Source: Gloeocapsopsis dulcis (lineage in GTDB: Bacteria > Cyanobacteriota > Cyanobacteriia > Cyanobacteriales > Chroococcidiopsidaceae). Taken from it: a stretch of 54,167 nucleotides of DNA. The stretch lies in assembly GCF_032163395.1 (NCBI RefSeq), contig NZ_CP119970.1, positions 253,062 to 307,228 on the forward strand, written 5' to 3'. Position 1 is the first letter of the stretch; each line of letters begins with the position of its first letter. Below the pieces are notes generated by a model that was given only the letters and a program-made list of their open reading frames with translations, did not search any database and was not told where the DNA came from. Below, piece after piece: positions 35,070 to 43,843 of the stretch. A program made the translations under genes and the position numbers.

Positions 35070-35294
35070 TTGATTCCTGTTGGCACACCCTACGTCATTG
35101 CTGCACTCAGTGATCAGCCAGCGCGTGGATTGGTGATTGCTGCGCCCAGTGGCTTTGCCCGGTTAATTGAAGCAATAGGTACGTTGGACAAGACAGAAAC
35201 ATCAGATATAGCGCTGGTTGATCGGATTTCTGCCGAGATTGGCGACGAAATTTTAGGGCCACCTGGAACTTTACCCGCTGCTACAGAAACGTAA
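35070..35294 (+). pseudogene. C-terminal tail of another cupin-type protein
   Basis: The frame reads [35 protein letters not shown]. It looks like the last third of a cupin-containing protein of the quercetin-dioxygenase-like kind. The start (TTG at 35070) is weak and the barrel itself is absent. No upstream part was found. Confidence 0.5.
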
Positions 35295-35376
35295 TAAATT
35301 CGTTGCAGACAGCAAAGGAGAAACTTTCAATGTCATTAGAGCACAATATTCATCCCGCATTGCAAGGAGTCATCCA

Positions 35377-36102
35377 ATGTCAACTTTTGTCTTAGTTCAC
35401 GGCTCATGGCATGATGGTTTTGCTTGGAACGCAGTCATCCAACATCTAGAAGCGAAAGGTCATCAGGCTTTTGCTCCCACCATTGCCGGACATGGAAAAG
35501 GCGTAAATAAAAACGTCAACCATGCTCAATGTGTGCAATCGATCATTGATTACATTGTCGATAAACACCTAACCGATATTGTCCTACTTGGACATAGTTT
35601 CGGCGGCAGCGTTATTGCGAAAGTTGCTGAAGCAATTAGCGATCGCATTCGACGACTCATTTTCTTTAATGCCTTTGTCCTGAATGATGGCGAGAGCCTC
35701 AGAGATAACATCCCACCCGACTCTCAAGCGTTATTCGACAAGCTAGCGAGAGAATCGGACGATAATACGATAACGATGCCTTTTGAGATTTGGCGAGAAG
35801 TGCTTCTCAACGATGCTGACCTCGACCTGGCGAAATCGAGCTACGCGCAATTATCGCCTGAACCGTATCAACCGTTTATTGACAAATTAGACCTGAAGCA
35901 GTTTTACTCGCTGCCCATTCCCAAGAGTTACCTCTACTGTACAGAAGACAATGTCTTACCTCAAGGGGAGGGGGGTTGGCATCCCAGAATGTCTAGCCGC
36001 TTGAGGCTATTTCGGCTCGTGCAAATGCCGGGTAGTCATGAGGTGATGTTTTCTAATCCTATCGGTCTAGTAGAAAAGATTATTGTCGCAGGACGCGACT
36101 AG
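35377..36102 (+). CDS. alpha/beta hydrolase (salicylate-esterase-like)
   Basis: 241 residues. HGSWHDGFAWN near the start, GHSFGG with Ser74, TEDNVLP with the acid and PGSHEVMFSNP with the His. This is the pattern of plant-like MES esterases and bacterial salicylate esterases. The ribosome site is AAGGAG. A 21-codon frame just upstream (35331-35396) overlaps and seems accidental. Substrate unknown. Confidence 0.85.
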   Translation: MSTFVLVHGSWHDGFAWNAVIQHLEAKGHQAFAPTIAGHGKGVNKNVNHAQCVQSIIDYIVDKHLTDIVLLGHSFGGSVIAKVAEAISDRIRRLIFFNAFVLNDGESLRDNIPPDSQALFDKLARESDDNTITMPFEIWREVLLNDADLDLAKSSYAQLSPEPYQPFIDKLDLKQFYSLPIPKSYLYCTEDNVLPQGEGGWHPRMSSRLRLFRLVQMPGSHEVMFSNPIGLVEKIIVAGRD

Positions 36103-36158
36103 CCGCGAAAGCTCATCACAGGCATCTGAACAAATCATCGTCCAGGGACTTAGACACC

Positions 36159-36554
36159 ATGAGAAAGCAACTGATCAATCCGCTACAACGTTATGATGGC
36201 AGACCGCACGGACTGTCCCACGCTGTTGTCGATACCGCATCGGGTACTGTTTACGTTTCTGGTCAAGTGGATTGGGATATGAACTATCAAGTTTCATCCC
36301 ATACCGTCGAGGGGCAGCTCAAAAATGCGCTGACTAACCTAACCATCGTCCTGGATGCAGCGGGAAGCTCCGTAGAGAATTTGCTTCACCTTCGCATCTA
36401 TGTCCGGGGCGAACTTGGAGAACATATGGAGGCGATCACACCGATTCTCGCACAATTGCTGGAAAATTCTCGCCCCGCTATAACTGGTATCGGTGTTGCC
36501 TCACTTGCTTCTCCAGAAACATTGGTTGAAATTGAGGCAACCGCATCACTCTAA
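36159..36554 (+). CDS. RidA/YjgF-family protein, second type
   Basis: 131 residues. LSHAVVDTASGTVYVSGQV, LKNALTNLTIVLDAAGSSVE, LRIYVRGELGEHMEAITPIL and RPAITGIGVASLA. This is a RidA relative of a subgroup different from 28767. It stands 17 bases before a SnoaL-type gene. Likely a deaminase for imine or carbamate-type intermediates. Confidence 0.88.
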   Translation: MRKQLINPLQRYDGRPHGLSHAVVDTASGTVYVSGQVDWDMNYQVSSHTVEGQLKNALTNLTIVLDAAGSSVENLLHLRIYVRGELGEHMEAITPILAQLLENSRPAITGIGVASLASPETLVEIEATASL

Positions 36555-36571
36555 TCCAATCGCTCAAAACT

Positions 36572-37102
36572 ATGAATTCACAAACAGCTCAAACTACTAC
36601 TGCTGCTGACGAGTCCGCAATCCGTACTTTCCATCACCAGAGGATTGATGCTTGGAATCGAGGCAGCGGTGAAGACTTCGCTGCTCCGTTTAGCGAAACT
36701 GCCGATTTCATCGCGTTCGAGGGAACGCATCTCAAGGGTCGAAAAGCGATCGCTGCATTTAATCAGCAAGCTTTTGACACGGTTGTCAAAGGAACACGCC
36801 TGGAGGGTGAGGTGAATTTCGTCCACTTCCTGAATCCTCAACTTGCTCTCATGAACGGAGTTGTCAGGGTAATGCTGCCCGGACAACCCGAAACTTCACC
36901 GTCACGAGATTCGATGCAGCTATTCGTCGTGATGAAACGTGATGAAGATTGGTGGATTGAAGGGCTACTCAATGCCCGGAAGTTGACGCTAGAATGGCAA
37001 TTCTTCTTGGACGAGTTTGACTCGCTGAGTGAAGAGGCTCAACGTCAAGTAACCGATCTCGTTACAGGTCTCAAGCAGGCTTTGCTTCAATCGCGGGAGT
37101 AA
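36572..37102 (+). CDS. SgcJ/EcaC-type SnoaL-like protein, family copy 1
   Basis: 176 residues. IDAWNRGSGEDFAAPFSETAD, FEGTHLKGRKAIAAF, VVRVMLPGQPETSPSRDSMQ, FVVMKRDEDWWIEGLLNARKL. NTF2/SnoaL-like fold of the SgcJ/EcaC (DUF4440-related) family. About 80% identical to 43844. The pair with RidA is repeated there too. Biochemical role unknown. Confidence 0.85.
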   Translation: MNSQTAQTTTAADESAIRTFHHQRIDAWNRGSGEDFAAPFSETADFIAFEGTHLKGRKAIAAFNQQAFDTVVKGTRLEGEVNFVHFLNPQLALMNGVVRVMLPGQPETSPSRDSMQLFVVMKRDEDWWIEGLLNARKLTLEWQFFLDEFDSLSEEAQRQVTDLVTGLKQALLQSRE

Positions 37103-37133
37103 ACAAAGAATTCGGCAACGATCGCGAATGAAA

Positions 37134-37189
37134 TAAGAATCTGAAAGCAATCAAGCAGTTTCACTCATTACACTTCGGGTAGATAGAAC
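37134..37189 (+). promoter_or_regulatory. conserved upstream element, copy e
   Basis: TAAGAATCTGAAAGCAATC, AAGCAGTTTCACTCATTACA, then CTTCGGGTAGATAGAAC. ATTACACAACCACAAGCC follows as at 28042 and at 44890 (partial copy ACATTACACAACCACAAGCC). Confidence 0.7.
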
Positions 37190-37221
37190 ATTACACAACC
37201 ACAAGCCGCAGGAGATTTCTA

Positions 37222-37395
37222 ATGAACCAAAAGATCCTTGCAACCACAATCACGATCGCAATCACGATTTTGTTCGGCGTACTGTTACCGTTTAATTTTC
37301 CATCCTTGGCTCAAGTCAGTCCACAAGTGATTCCCAGAATCGAAGTAGATCGAAAGTTCCGAGGGAATTTCACCCAGCTACCGTTTAGTCATTAG
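37222..37395 (+). pseudogene. small secreted protein, family copy 2 (frameshifted)
   Basis: ATG 37222 with AGGAGA. The signal peptide is intact (LATTITIAITILFGVLL, then PFNFPSLAQV), followed by IPRIEV. Then the frame breaks: GTAGATCGAAAG stands where the other copies have GTGATCGAAAG or GTGATCGGAAG, one extra base, and the reading stops at 37393-37395. A 57-residue product would contain the signal peptide and a short nonsense tail. Confidence 0.75.
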
Positions 37396-37472
37396 CCGAT
37401 GATAGCGATTCTGATTTCATCTAGATTTCCTTCTCATTTCTTCAACATGTTCTCCTCATGTAGGTGATTTTC

Positions 37473-38411
37473 ATGGCTGTTTCTAATCAAAATACTTCCA
37501 TTGACATCGTTTGGCCCAGTTTGCCCTTAGCAGCTTGGCAGGATACCTGTGCAACTCTCCATCTATGGACGCAAATCATCGGTAAAATCCGGTTGGCACT
37601 GGCACCTAAACTCAATCACTGGTGGCAATCTACTCTTTATGTCACACCGCGTGGACTAACAACCGCTTCAATCCCTTGCGGAACTCGTAACTTTCAAATT
37701 AGCTTTGATTTTCTCGACCATCAACTACAAATCGACACTAGCGACGGCATTACTAAAAGAATTGCACTGGCTCCTCGCTCTGTGGCAGATTTTTACCAAA
37801 TGGTGCTAACTACATTGAGCGACATCGGCATTGAAGTCCAAATCTGGACAATGCCGCAAGAAGTGTCAGAACCAATCCCGTTCGATCAGGACTATCAACA
37901 CGCAGCTTACGATCCGGAATATGCACAACGGTTCTGGCAAATTCTTGTGCAAGTCGATCGCATCATGACCGTCTTCCGTTCACAGTTTGTTGGCAAATCC
38001 AGCCCTGTGCATTTCTTTTGGGGCAGCTTTGACATGGCTGTGACCCGTTTCTCTGGTCGTCGTGCGCCAGAACATCCCGGTGGGGTTCCGAATATGGCAG
38101 ATTGGGTCACGCGCGAAGCCTATTCACACGAAGTTAGTAGTTGCGGCTTTTGGCCAGGGGGTGGGTCAATTGTGGAGCCTGTTTTTTACGCTTACGCTTA
38201 CCCTACGCCGGAAGGTTTCCGTGATTACCCGATCCAACCCAGAGAAGCTTTTTACAGCTCAGAGATGCAAGAGTTTATTCTACCCTATGAAGCTGTGAGA
38301 CAAGCTGACGATCCAGATGCAATGCTCCTTGCTTTTCTCCAAAGCACCTATGAAGCAGCAGCCAACTTAGGACATTGGGATCGAGTTGCGCTGGAGCATA
38401 CTCAAAGTTGA
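37473..38411 (+). CDS. DUF5996-family protein
   Basis: 312 residues from ATG 37473 (AGGTGA before it). Diagnostic stretches are WPSLPLAAWQDTCATLHLW, KLNHWWQSTLYVTPRGLTT, FGKSS-like VGKSSPVHFFWGSFDMAV, HPGGVPNMADWV and SCGFWPGGGS. This conserved cyanobacterial and actinobacterial family has no known function. It has no signal peptide. It lies between a truncated secreted gene and a SnoaL-type gene. Confidence 0.85.
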   Translation: MAVSNQNTSIDIVWPSLPLAAWQDTCATLHLWTQIIGKIRLALAPKLNHWWQSTLYVTPRGLTTASIPCGTRNFQISFDFLDHQLQIDTSDGITKRIALAPRSVADFYQMVLTTLSDIGIEVQIWTMPQEVSEPIPFDQDYQHAAYDPEYAQRFWQILVQVDRIMTVFRSQFVGKSSPVHFFWGSFDMAVTRFSGRRAPEHPGGVPNMADWVTREAYSHEVSSCGFWPGGGSIVEPVFYAYAYPTPEGFRDYPIQPREAFYSSEMQEFILPYEAVRQADDPDAMLLAFLQSTYEAAANLGHWDRVALEHTQS

Positions 38412-38477
38412 GTGTTGGAACTTACTAAACTCCAAGTTGGCTAAAACAAAGACAACTTGAATAGAGGAGAAATTCAA

Positions 38478-38855
38478 ATGTCAGACAAAAATAAAGCCAT
38501 CTTAGAAGAGGCAAACGCGGCGATCGCCCAAGGCAACTATGAAGGATTCTTGTCGTTCTGCACCGACGACACGGAATGGCAGTTTGTAGGCGACAAAACC
38601 TTGAACGGAAAAGAAGCCGTTCGTCAATGGATGGTAACGGAGTATGTGCAACCGCCTTTGAATATTGTTGCGAACTTGATTGCTGAGGGGGATTTCGTCA
38701 CGGCACTCGGCGACCTCACAATCAAGGACGAAGACGGGAAGGCGGCTCATTACTCGTACTGCGACATCTGGCGCTTTCGTGGCGACAAGATGGTCGAATT
38801 AAGAGCTTTCGTAATCCCAGCCGAAGTCAAGGCTGAAACCAGCAATGCAGCGTAA
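38478..38855 (+). CDS. SnoaL/NTF2-like protein (small)
   Basis: 125 residues from ATG 38478 (GAGGAGAAA upstream). AAIAQGNYEGFLSFCTDDTE, GKEAVRQWMVTEYVQPP, DLTIKDEDGKAAHYSYCDIW. SnoaL-like/ketosteroid-isomerase fold. Reaction not assigned. Confidence 0.85.
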   Translation: MSDKNKAILEEANAAIAQGNYEGFLSFCTDDTEWQFVGDKTLNGKEAVRQWMVTEYVQPPLNIVANLIAEGDFVTALGDLTIKDEDGKAAHYSYCDIWRFRGDKMVELRAFVIPAEVKAETSNAA

Positions 38856-38884
38856 ATCATCTGCAAAAGTCAGGATGTATTCTC

Positions 38885-39823
38885 ATGAAAAACGCAACTT
38901 ATGTGGAGGCTGCTCGGCGAGGTAGTCACCGCTGGTGGCGGTATCTTCTGGGGCTGGTAATCATCCTCTTTGCGTGGCTGGTTGTCGGCACCGTTGCCAG
39001 CTTACTCGTGGCGATCACCATCGGCGGACAGGAGGGGTTTGCAGCGTTCAGGCAAGCGGATTACTCCGCGCTCGGTTCTGTGGGCAGCTTCCTGGTGATC
39101 ATGGCGGGTTTCCCGTGCTTCCTCGGGGGAACCCTGCTCACCGTCTCCCTCATCCACCGCCGCCCTCCCCTGACGCTGATCACAGCGCAGGAGAAGATAA
39201 GCTGGTATCGCGTCGGGCAGGGGTTCGTGGCGTGGTTCGTGCCATTCTGCCTAATCGGTGGGCTGGGACAGTACCTCTTCTACCCCGACACCTTTTCCTT
39301 TAACTCCGACCTGGCAGCGTTGGCGCTCTTCGTACCGATCGCACTGATCTTCACTGCCATCCAAACCACCACTGAGGAGCTTTTCTTCCGTGGATACATC
39401 GTGCAGGGTGCGAGCCTCATCTGGAGTAACCGTGTCTTTCTGGCGATCGTGCCAGCCGTGATCTTCACCCTGCCGCACCTCCTCAACCCGGAGGCGATCG
39501 CAGGCGGCTGGCTCACGGTCTTTGTCACCTACTTCCTCCTTCCGGGTCTGTTGTGGACTGTGGTCTCGTTGATTGACGGAACCACTGAACTCGCCATCGG
39601 CGTACACTTCGCGAACAACATCGGCAGCATACTCCTGTTCAACATCACTGGAAGTGCTGTGACCACACCGGCTCTGTTCACAATCAGCGAGTATCACGCC
39701 ACCTACGGGGCGCTATCAGTGCTGGTTGCAATACCCGTGTTCCTGGCGATCGCCTACAAGGTGTTCAAACACGACGAGGCATCCGAACCCGTTTTCCAGG
39801 GCCATCAGAAGGGTCGTCGGTGA
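38885..39823 (+). CDS. CPBP-family intramembrane metalloprotease, GC-rich
   Basis: 312 residues, about eight hydrophobic segments. Motifs: TEELFFRGY (EExxxR, Glu164-Glu165), TLPHLLNPE (His) and GVHFANNIG. N-terminal region YLLGLVIILFAWLVVGT is a membrane helix. The DNA is clearly richer in G and C than flanking genes, with codons such as CTC, GTC, ACC and GCG, so it probably came from another genome, perhaps an actinobacterial or similar donor (inference). Start ATG 38885 lies 29 bases after the previous stop. Confidence 0.87.
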   Translation: MKNATYVEAARRGSHRWWRYLLGLVIILFAWLVVGTVASLLVAITIGGQEGFAAFRQADYSALGSVGSFLVIMAGFPCFLGGTLLTVSLIHRRPPLTLITAQEKISWYRVGQGFVAWFVPFCLIGGLGQYLFYPDTFSFNSDLAALALFVPIALIFTAIQTTTEELFFRGYIVQGASLIWSNRVFLAIVPAVIFTLPHLLNPEAIAGGWLTVFVTYFLLPGLLWTVVSLIDGTTELAIGVHFANNIGSILLFNITGSAVTTPALFTISEYHATYGALSVLVAIPVFLAIAYKVFKHDEASEPVFQGHQKGRR

Positions 39824-39875
39824 TCTCGTCAGTTCGTTGCTGAAGGTCAATTTTGATTGAAACAGGAGAAACAGA

Positions 39876-40631
39876 ATGATACTGCAAGATAAAGTGGCGT
39901 TAGTTACAGGAGACTCATCGGGAATTGGCAGAGCAACCGCGATCGCATTCGGTGCTGCTGGAGCCAAAGTGGTCTTCTCGGACATACGCGGTGTAGAAGG
40001 TGAAGAAACTGCTGATTTGATTCGCGAGACTGGGGCGGAATGCTTGTTCGTGAAATCAGATGTATCGAGTGAGGCGGATGTCCGGGAATTGGTGCAGAAA
40101 GCGATCGCGACCTACGGCAGACTCGATTGTGCCTTTAACAATGCTGGCATTAATCTTGCTGTTAAACCACTGCACGAACAATCGATCGAAGATTTTGACA
40201 AGATCATGTCGATCAATGCGCGAGGAGTATTTCTGTGCATGAAATATGAAATTCAACAGATGCTCACCCAGGGCGCAGGCGCGATCGTAAACAATTCGTC
40301 CACCAATGGTCTTGTTGCGCTGCCGGGAATCTCTCCCTACGTTGCCAGCAAACACGCGGTGATGGGGCTGACACGCACTGCCGCACTTGACTATGCCAAA
40401 CAGGGCATTCGGATTAATGCTGTTAATCCCGGTCCCATTGCGACTGATCTAATGGCTCGTAGCGCTGACCAGATAGGCATAACGTTCGATGATCTTGGGT
40501 CTATGGTTCCGATCGGTCGGATCGGTCAGGCAACGGAAATTGCTCAAGCGGTTGTGTTTCTTTGCTCTGATGCTGCCAGCTATATCACGGGACAACCCTT
40601 AGCGATCGATGGTGGATATACAACGAGTTGA
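39876..40631 (+). CDS. SDR-family oxidoreductase, paralogue of 27180
   Basis: 251 residues. TGDSSGIG motif, FSDIRGVEGEE (NAD-type Asp), NNAGINLAVK, NNSSTNG, YVASK, NAVNPGP. Over the middle 200 bases it is nearly identical to the SDR at 27180, but the first 60 and the last 250 bases differ more. The start region MILQDKVALVTG is conserved across the SDR set, with AGGAGAAACAGA before the ATG. Confidence 0.9.
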   Translation: MILQDKVALVTGDSSGIGRATAIAFGAAGAKVVFSDIRGVEGEETADLIRETGAECLFVKSDVSSEADVRELVQKAIATYGRLDCAFNNAGINLAVKPLHEQSIEDFDKIMSINARGVFLCMKYEIQQMLTQGAGAIVNNSSTNGLVALPGISPYVASKHAVMGLTRTAALDYAKQGIRINAVNPGPIATDLMARSADQIGITFDDLGSMVPIGRIGQATEIAQAVVFLCSDAASYITGQPLAIDGGYTTS

Positions 40632-40689
40632 TTGAAACAGTTTTATCTAGAACATGAAACCATAGCCCTCTACACACAAGGATATTGCG

Positions 40690-41634
40690 ATGCGTAGACT
40701 CGTGAGTTCACCAGATGCCGTTGGCAACCTCACCTTTCAAGACACTGAAGTTCCTACTCCGAAGGCTAACGAGTGCTTGATTCGCGTCAAGGCATTTTCG
40801 ATGAATCGGGGCGAACTTAAGCGATCACAAAATGATCCACTGGGCACTCCAATTGGCTGGGATGTCGTTGGCGTTGTTGAACAAACGGCACAGGACGGTA
40901 GTGGTCCACCCATAGGGACAAAAATTGTCGCCCTCTCCATCCGCTCGGAGGGCTGGGCAGAATATGTAGCAATTTCGACTCGCTTTCTGGCTATTATTCC
41001 CCAGAGCATATCACATACCGATGCCGCTACACTGCCCGTCGCAGGGTTAACAGCACTGTATGCAGTGGAAAAGGGATCTCGTTTACTAGGAAGTCGGGTG
41101 CTGATCACAGGGGCAACAGGGGGAGTGGGACTCTTCGCCATGCAGCTTGCTCGGATGATGGGAGCCAGCGTCGTTGCCCAAATTCGTCAGCCAGCGCAAG
41201 AAGCATTTGTGCGAGATTACGGCGCGGATGAAGTGGTGGTGACCGAGACTGGGCAAGAAGCCGAGCAGTTCGCGCCTTATCGACTGATTGTCGATGGAGT
41301 AGGAGGTGAATTGGTCGGGAAGCTAACTGCGTTTTTGGCTCAAGGAGGCACCTGCGTTTGTTATGGCAGTAGCAGCGGCAACGAGATGAAGCTGTCCCTG
41401 GCAGATTTCTATTTCGAGAATGGAGGACAGCGCACGCTTTACGGGTTCACGCTGTACACCGAAGTAGAGCTGGAAAGTGCTAGTTCTGGGCTGGCTCGTC
41501 TGCTGAGGTTGGTTGAGCAGGGGCGGCTCAAAACGCATATTGATCGAGCAGTTTCGTGGCGTGAAGCAGACGTAACGTCGGCTGATTTGATCGGGCGCAG
41601 ATTTTCAGGTAAGGCTGTGCTGCATGTGGACTAA
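40690..41634 (+). CDS. MDR oxidoreductase (zinc-free quinone reductase-like)
   Basis: 314 residues. The N-domain (FSMNRGELKRS, GWDVVGVVE) and Rossmann motif ITGATGGVGLFAMQLAR identify the medium-chain dehydrogenase superfamily without zinc ligands. Less similar to the MDR at 29277. It ends GRRFSGKAVLHVD. It probably reduces quinones or enones. Start ATG 40690 follows AAGGATAT. Confidence 0.88.
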   Translation: MRRLVSSPDAVGNLTFQDTEVPTPKANECLIRVKAFSMNRGELKRSQNDPLGTPIGWDVVGVVEQTAQDGSGPPIGTKIVALSIRSEGWAEYVAISTRFLAIIPQSISHTDAATLPVAGLTALYAVEKGSRLLGSRVLITGATGGVGLFAMQLARMMGASVVAQIRQPAQEAFVRDYGADEVVVTETGQEAEQFAPYRLIVDGVGGELVGKLTAFLAQGGTCVCYGSSSGNEMKLSLADFYFENGGQRTLYGFTLYTEVELESASSGLARLLRLVEQGRLKTHIDRAVSWREADVTSADLIGRRFSGKAVLHVD

Positions 41635-41703
41635 TTGTTGTTCATCGGCTGAGTCATGTCAGCCACATAGGAATAGATTATCGCTGAGCTTTATTTGCAA
41701 AAA

Positions 41704-42081
41704 ATGAAACGATTTACCTTGTTTACTTTCCTGTATCTCGCGCTGGGAGTTTGTCTAACGGCGATCGCGCTTGGATACCCAAACCTGCCTTCGGGTCTTC
41801 AAACAAGCTTGTTCATTAGTGCAGGAGCGTCCTACATCGCTTGTATTCTCAGTACCTTTCCATTTTGGCGTGAGACAGCGATTCGCTTCTATCGCAGGCG
41901 GAATTCAGCGGTAATTCTACCCTGGTTGGTGATTGGATTCAATATTGTTTGGATGATCTGGGAAGTTCAGAGTCAGAACTGGGCAATGGAAGCCATTTTA
42001 CAAGCGTTTTCGCGGCTAATAGTTGTCTTACTGTTTGCAGAAATCATTGTGATTACATGGCAAGTGAATTCTGAACATTAA
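41704..42081 (+). CDS. four-helix membrane protein (125 aa), family copy 2
   Basis: About 90% identical to 25842: same hydrophobic helices and FYRRRNSA loop. Unlike copy 1 it lacks the 95-aa partner gene upstream, and no strong ribosome site was seen (TTGCAAAAA before ATG). Here it is followed 63 bases later by an IS630-type element. Confidence 0.75.
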   Translation: MKRFTLFTFLYLALGVCLTAIALGYPNLPSGLQTSLFISAGASYIACILSTFPFWRETAIRFYRRRNSAVILPWLVIGFNIVWMIWEVQSQNWAMEAILQAFSRLIVVLLFAEIIVITWQVNSEH

Positions 42082-42144
42082 AGTCTAAATCGGATGATGC
42101 CGAAACAAACTCGTTTCAGCAACGCGAGATAAAGTCAAACGTAC

Positions 42145-43356
42145 TAGTGTTTTGTCAGGGAATAACTAATGGGTAAGCGGGTAAAATGAAGAATGACGCA
42201 TTTCCCGCAGTTGCAATGGTAAAGAAATACATCGTTGACCTGAGTGTTGAAGAACGTGCTGAACTTGAGCAGTTCAGCACCACAGGACGACATGCTGCTG
42301 ACCAGATCACCCGCGCTCGTATCCTACTCAAAGCAGATAGCAATCAGCGAGGGGGTAGTTGGCATGACAAGGACATAGCAGCAGCATTGGATGTAGGAGT
42401 GACAACGGTAGAGCGGGTGCGCCGTCGCTTTGTTGAGTTCTAAAAGCTTCCTTGGTGCGGCAACCAGGTGGAGGCCGCAAGCAACGCTGCTTAAATGGCG
42501 AACAAGAAGCACATTTAGTTGCGTTAGTGTGCAGTGATGCTCCAAACGGTCGCGCCCGATGGACAATGCGGCTACTAGCGGACCAAATGGTGCAATTGGG
42601 TTATGTCGAGTCAGTAAGTCATGAAACGGTGAGGCAAGCACTTAAAAAACGAACTTCAGCCTTGGAGACAGGAGTGCTGGGTGATTCCTCCTGAACAAAA
42701 TGCTGAGTTTGTTTGCCAGATGGAGTCAGTGCTACAAGTGTATCAACAATGTTATCATCCTGACTTTCCCGTTGTCTGTCTCGATGAAGCCAGCAAACAA
42801 CTTGTTAAAGAAACTGTTGAACCAGTTGCCGTAAAACAAAGACAACCCATGCGGCAGGATTACAAGTATGAACGCAACGGTACAGCGAATCTATTCATAC
42901 TTTGTGAACCGATAGTAGGATGGCGACATTTAAAAGTTACTAAACGTCGAACAGCAGTGGATTATGCTTATCTGCTCAGGGATTTAGTAGATATCCATTA
43001 TCCTGATGCCTTGTTGATTACAGTGGTGCAAGATAATCTTAATACCCATTCTCCCTCCTCCTTGTACAAAGCGTTTGAGCCTGCTGAGGCACGGCGTATT
43101 CTCAATCGCCTAGAGTTTTGTCACACTCCTAAGCATGGCAGTTGGCTGAATATGGCAGAGATAGAATTGAGCATTTTGGCACGTCAATGCTTGAATCGAC
43201 GTATTCCAGAGTTTGCCGTGTTGCAAACTGAGGTAGCTGCCTGGCAAGAGCAACGCAATCATGAGCAGACTTGGATTAATTGGCGCTTCAACACCGCCGA
43301 TGCACGGGTCAAACTGCATCGACTCTACCCCTCAATTAAAGCTTGACAAACCACTA
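42145..43356 (+). mobile_element. IS630-family insertion sequence (about 1.2 kb)
   Basis: Imperfect inverted ends are visible, TAGTGTTTTGTCA at the left and TGACAAACCACTA at the right, with TA at both borders, the target preferred by this family. The transposase frames lie inside. The element separates the membrane gene 41704 from the RidA copy 43371. The element looks decayed because of frame breaks in the transposase. Confidence 0.75.
42216..43346 (+). pseudogene. IS630-family transposase in three frames
   Basis: Pieces: MVKKYIVDLSVEERAELEQ to 42443; KASLVRQPGGGRKQR in the next frame to 42694; then WVIPPEQNAEF onward to 43346. Catalytic residues appear in the last part: VVCLDEAS (Asp), TVVQDNLNTHS (Asp), NMAEIELS (Glu). 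The second break coincides with CTTAAAAAACG, an A6C run able to support -1 frameshifting, while the first break (after VEF) looks like a deletion. If only the second were programmed, the first would still prevent activity. Confidence 0.8.
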
Positions 43357-43370
43357 CATGAGGAACACCA

Positions 43371-43769
43371 TGAATAAGCCCAAGTTTTTTGTTACCCTTG
43401 GTTATGGGGAATATCTGTTGAATCAATTGCATTACTCGCAAGCGGTAAAAATTGACAATCGAGTGGAGATATCAGGGCAAGGCGGCTGGGATGACAATCT
43501 GCAAATTACCGAATCGCTTGCAGACGAGATTGCTCAGGCGTTCCGGAACGTCGAGCGAACCTTGGCGACGGCTGGTGCGGGTTGGGAGCATGTGGTTCAC
43601 GTTAATTCTTACCATGTTGGCGGGTTTCCCCCGGAGGTTAACGAAGTGATGTCCAAGCTATTTCGTTTATATGCCCAACCACGCTCCAATCTGGACACAG
43701 GTAGGAGTCGCGGCGCTTGGACTACCCACGATGCGGATTGAAATTCGCGTGACTGCAATTGTTCCATGA
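43371..43769 (+). pseudogene. RidA-family protein, frameshifted copy of 28767
   Basis: Starts MNKPKFFVTLGYGEYLLNQ with GAGGAAC ribosome site and follows 28767 closely through YSQAVKIDNRVEISGQGG and NVERTLATAGAGWEHVVH. At about 43665, CGTTTATATGCCC stands where 28767 has CGTCATTACATGCCC, which shifts the frame; the correct tail (PTMRIEIRVTAIVP) reads on in the other frame to 43769. So the C-terminal carboxylate-binding Arg is lost in the main frame. Confidence 0.85.
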
Positions 43770-43843
43770 GTTTTACAAGCGTTAATAACACAATTTATGC
43801 TGCTCGAAAACTGGTCTATCACTTAATAGGAGAACTCAAAACT

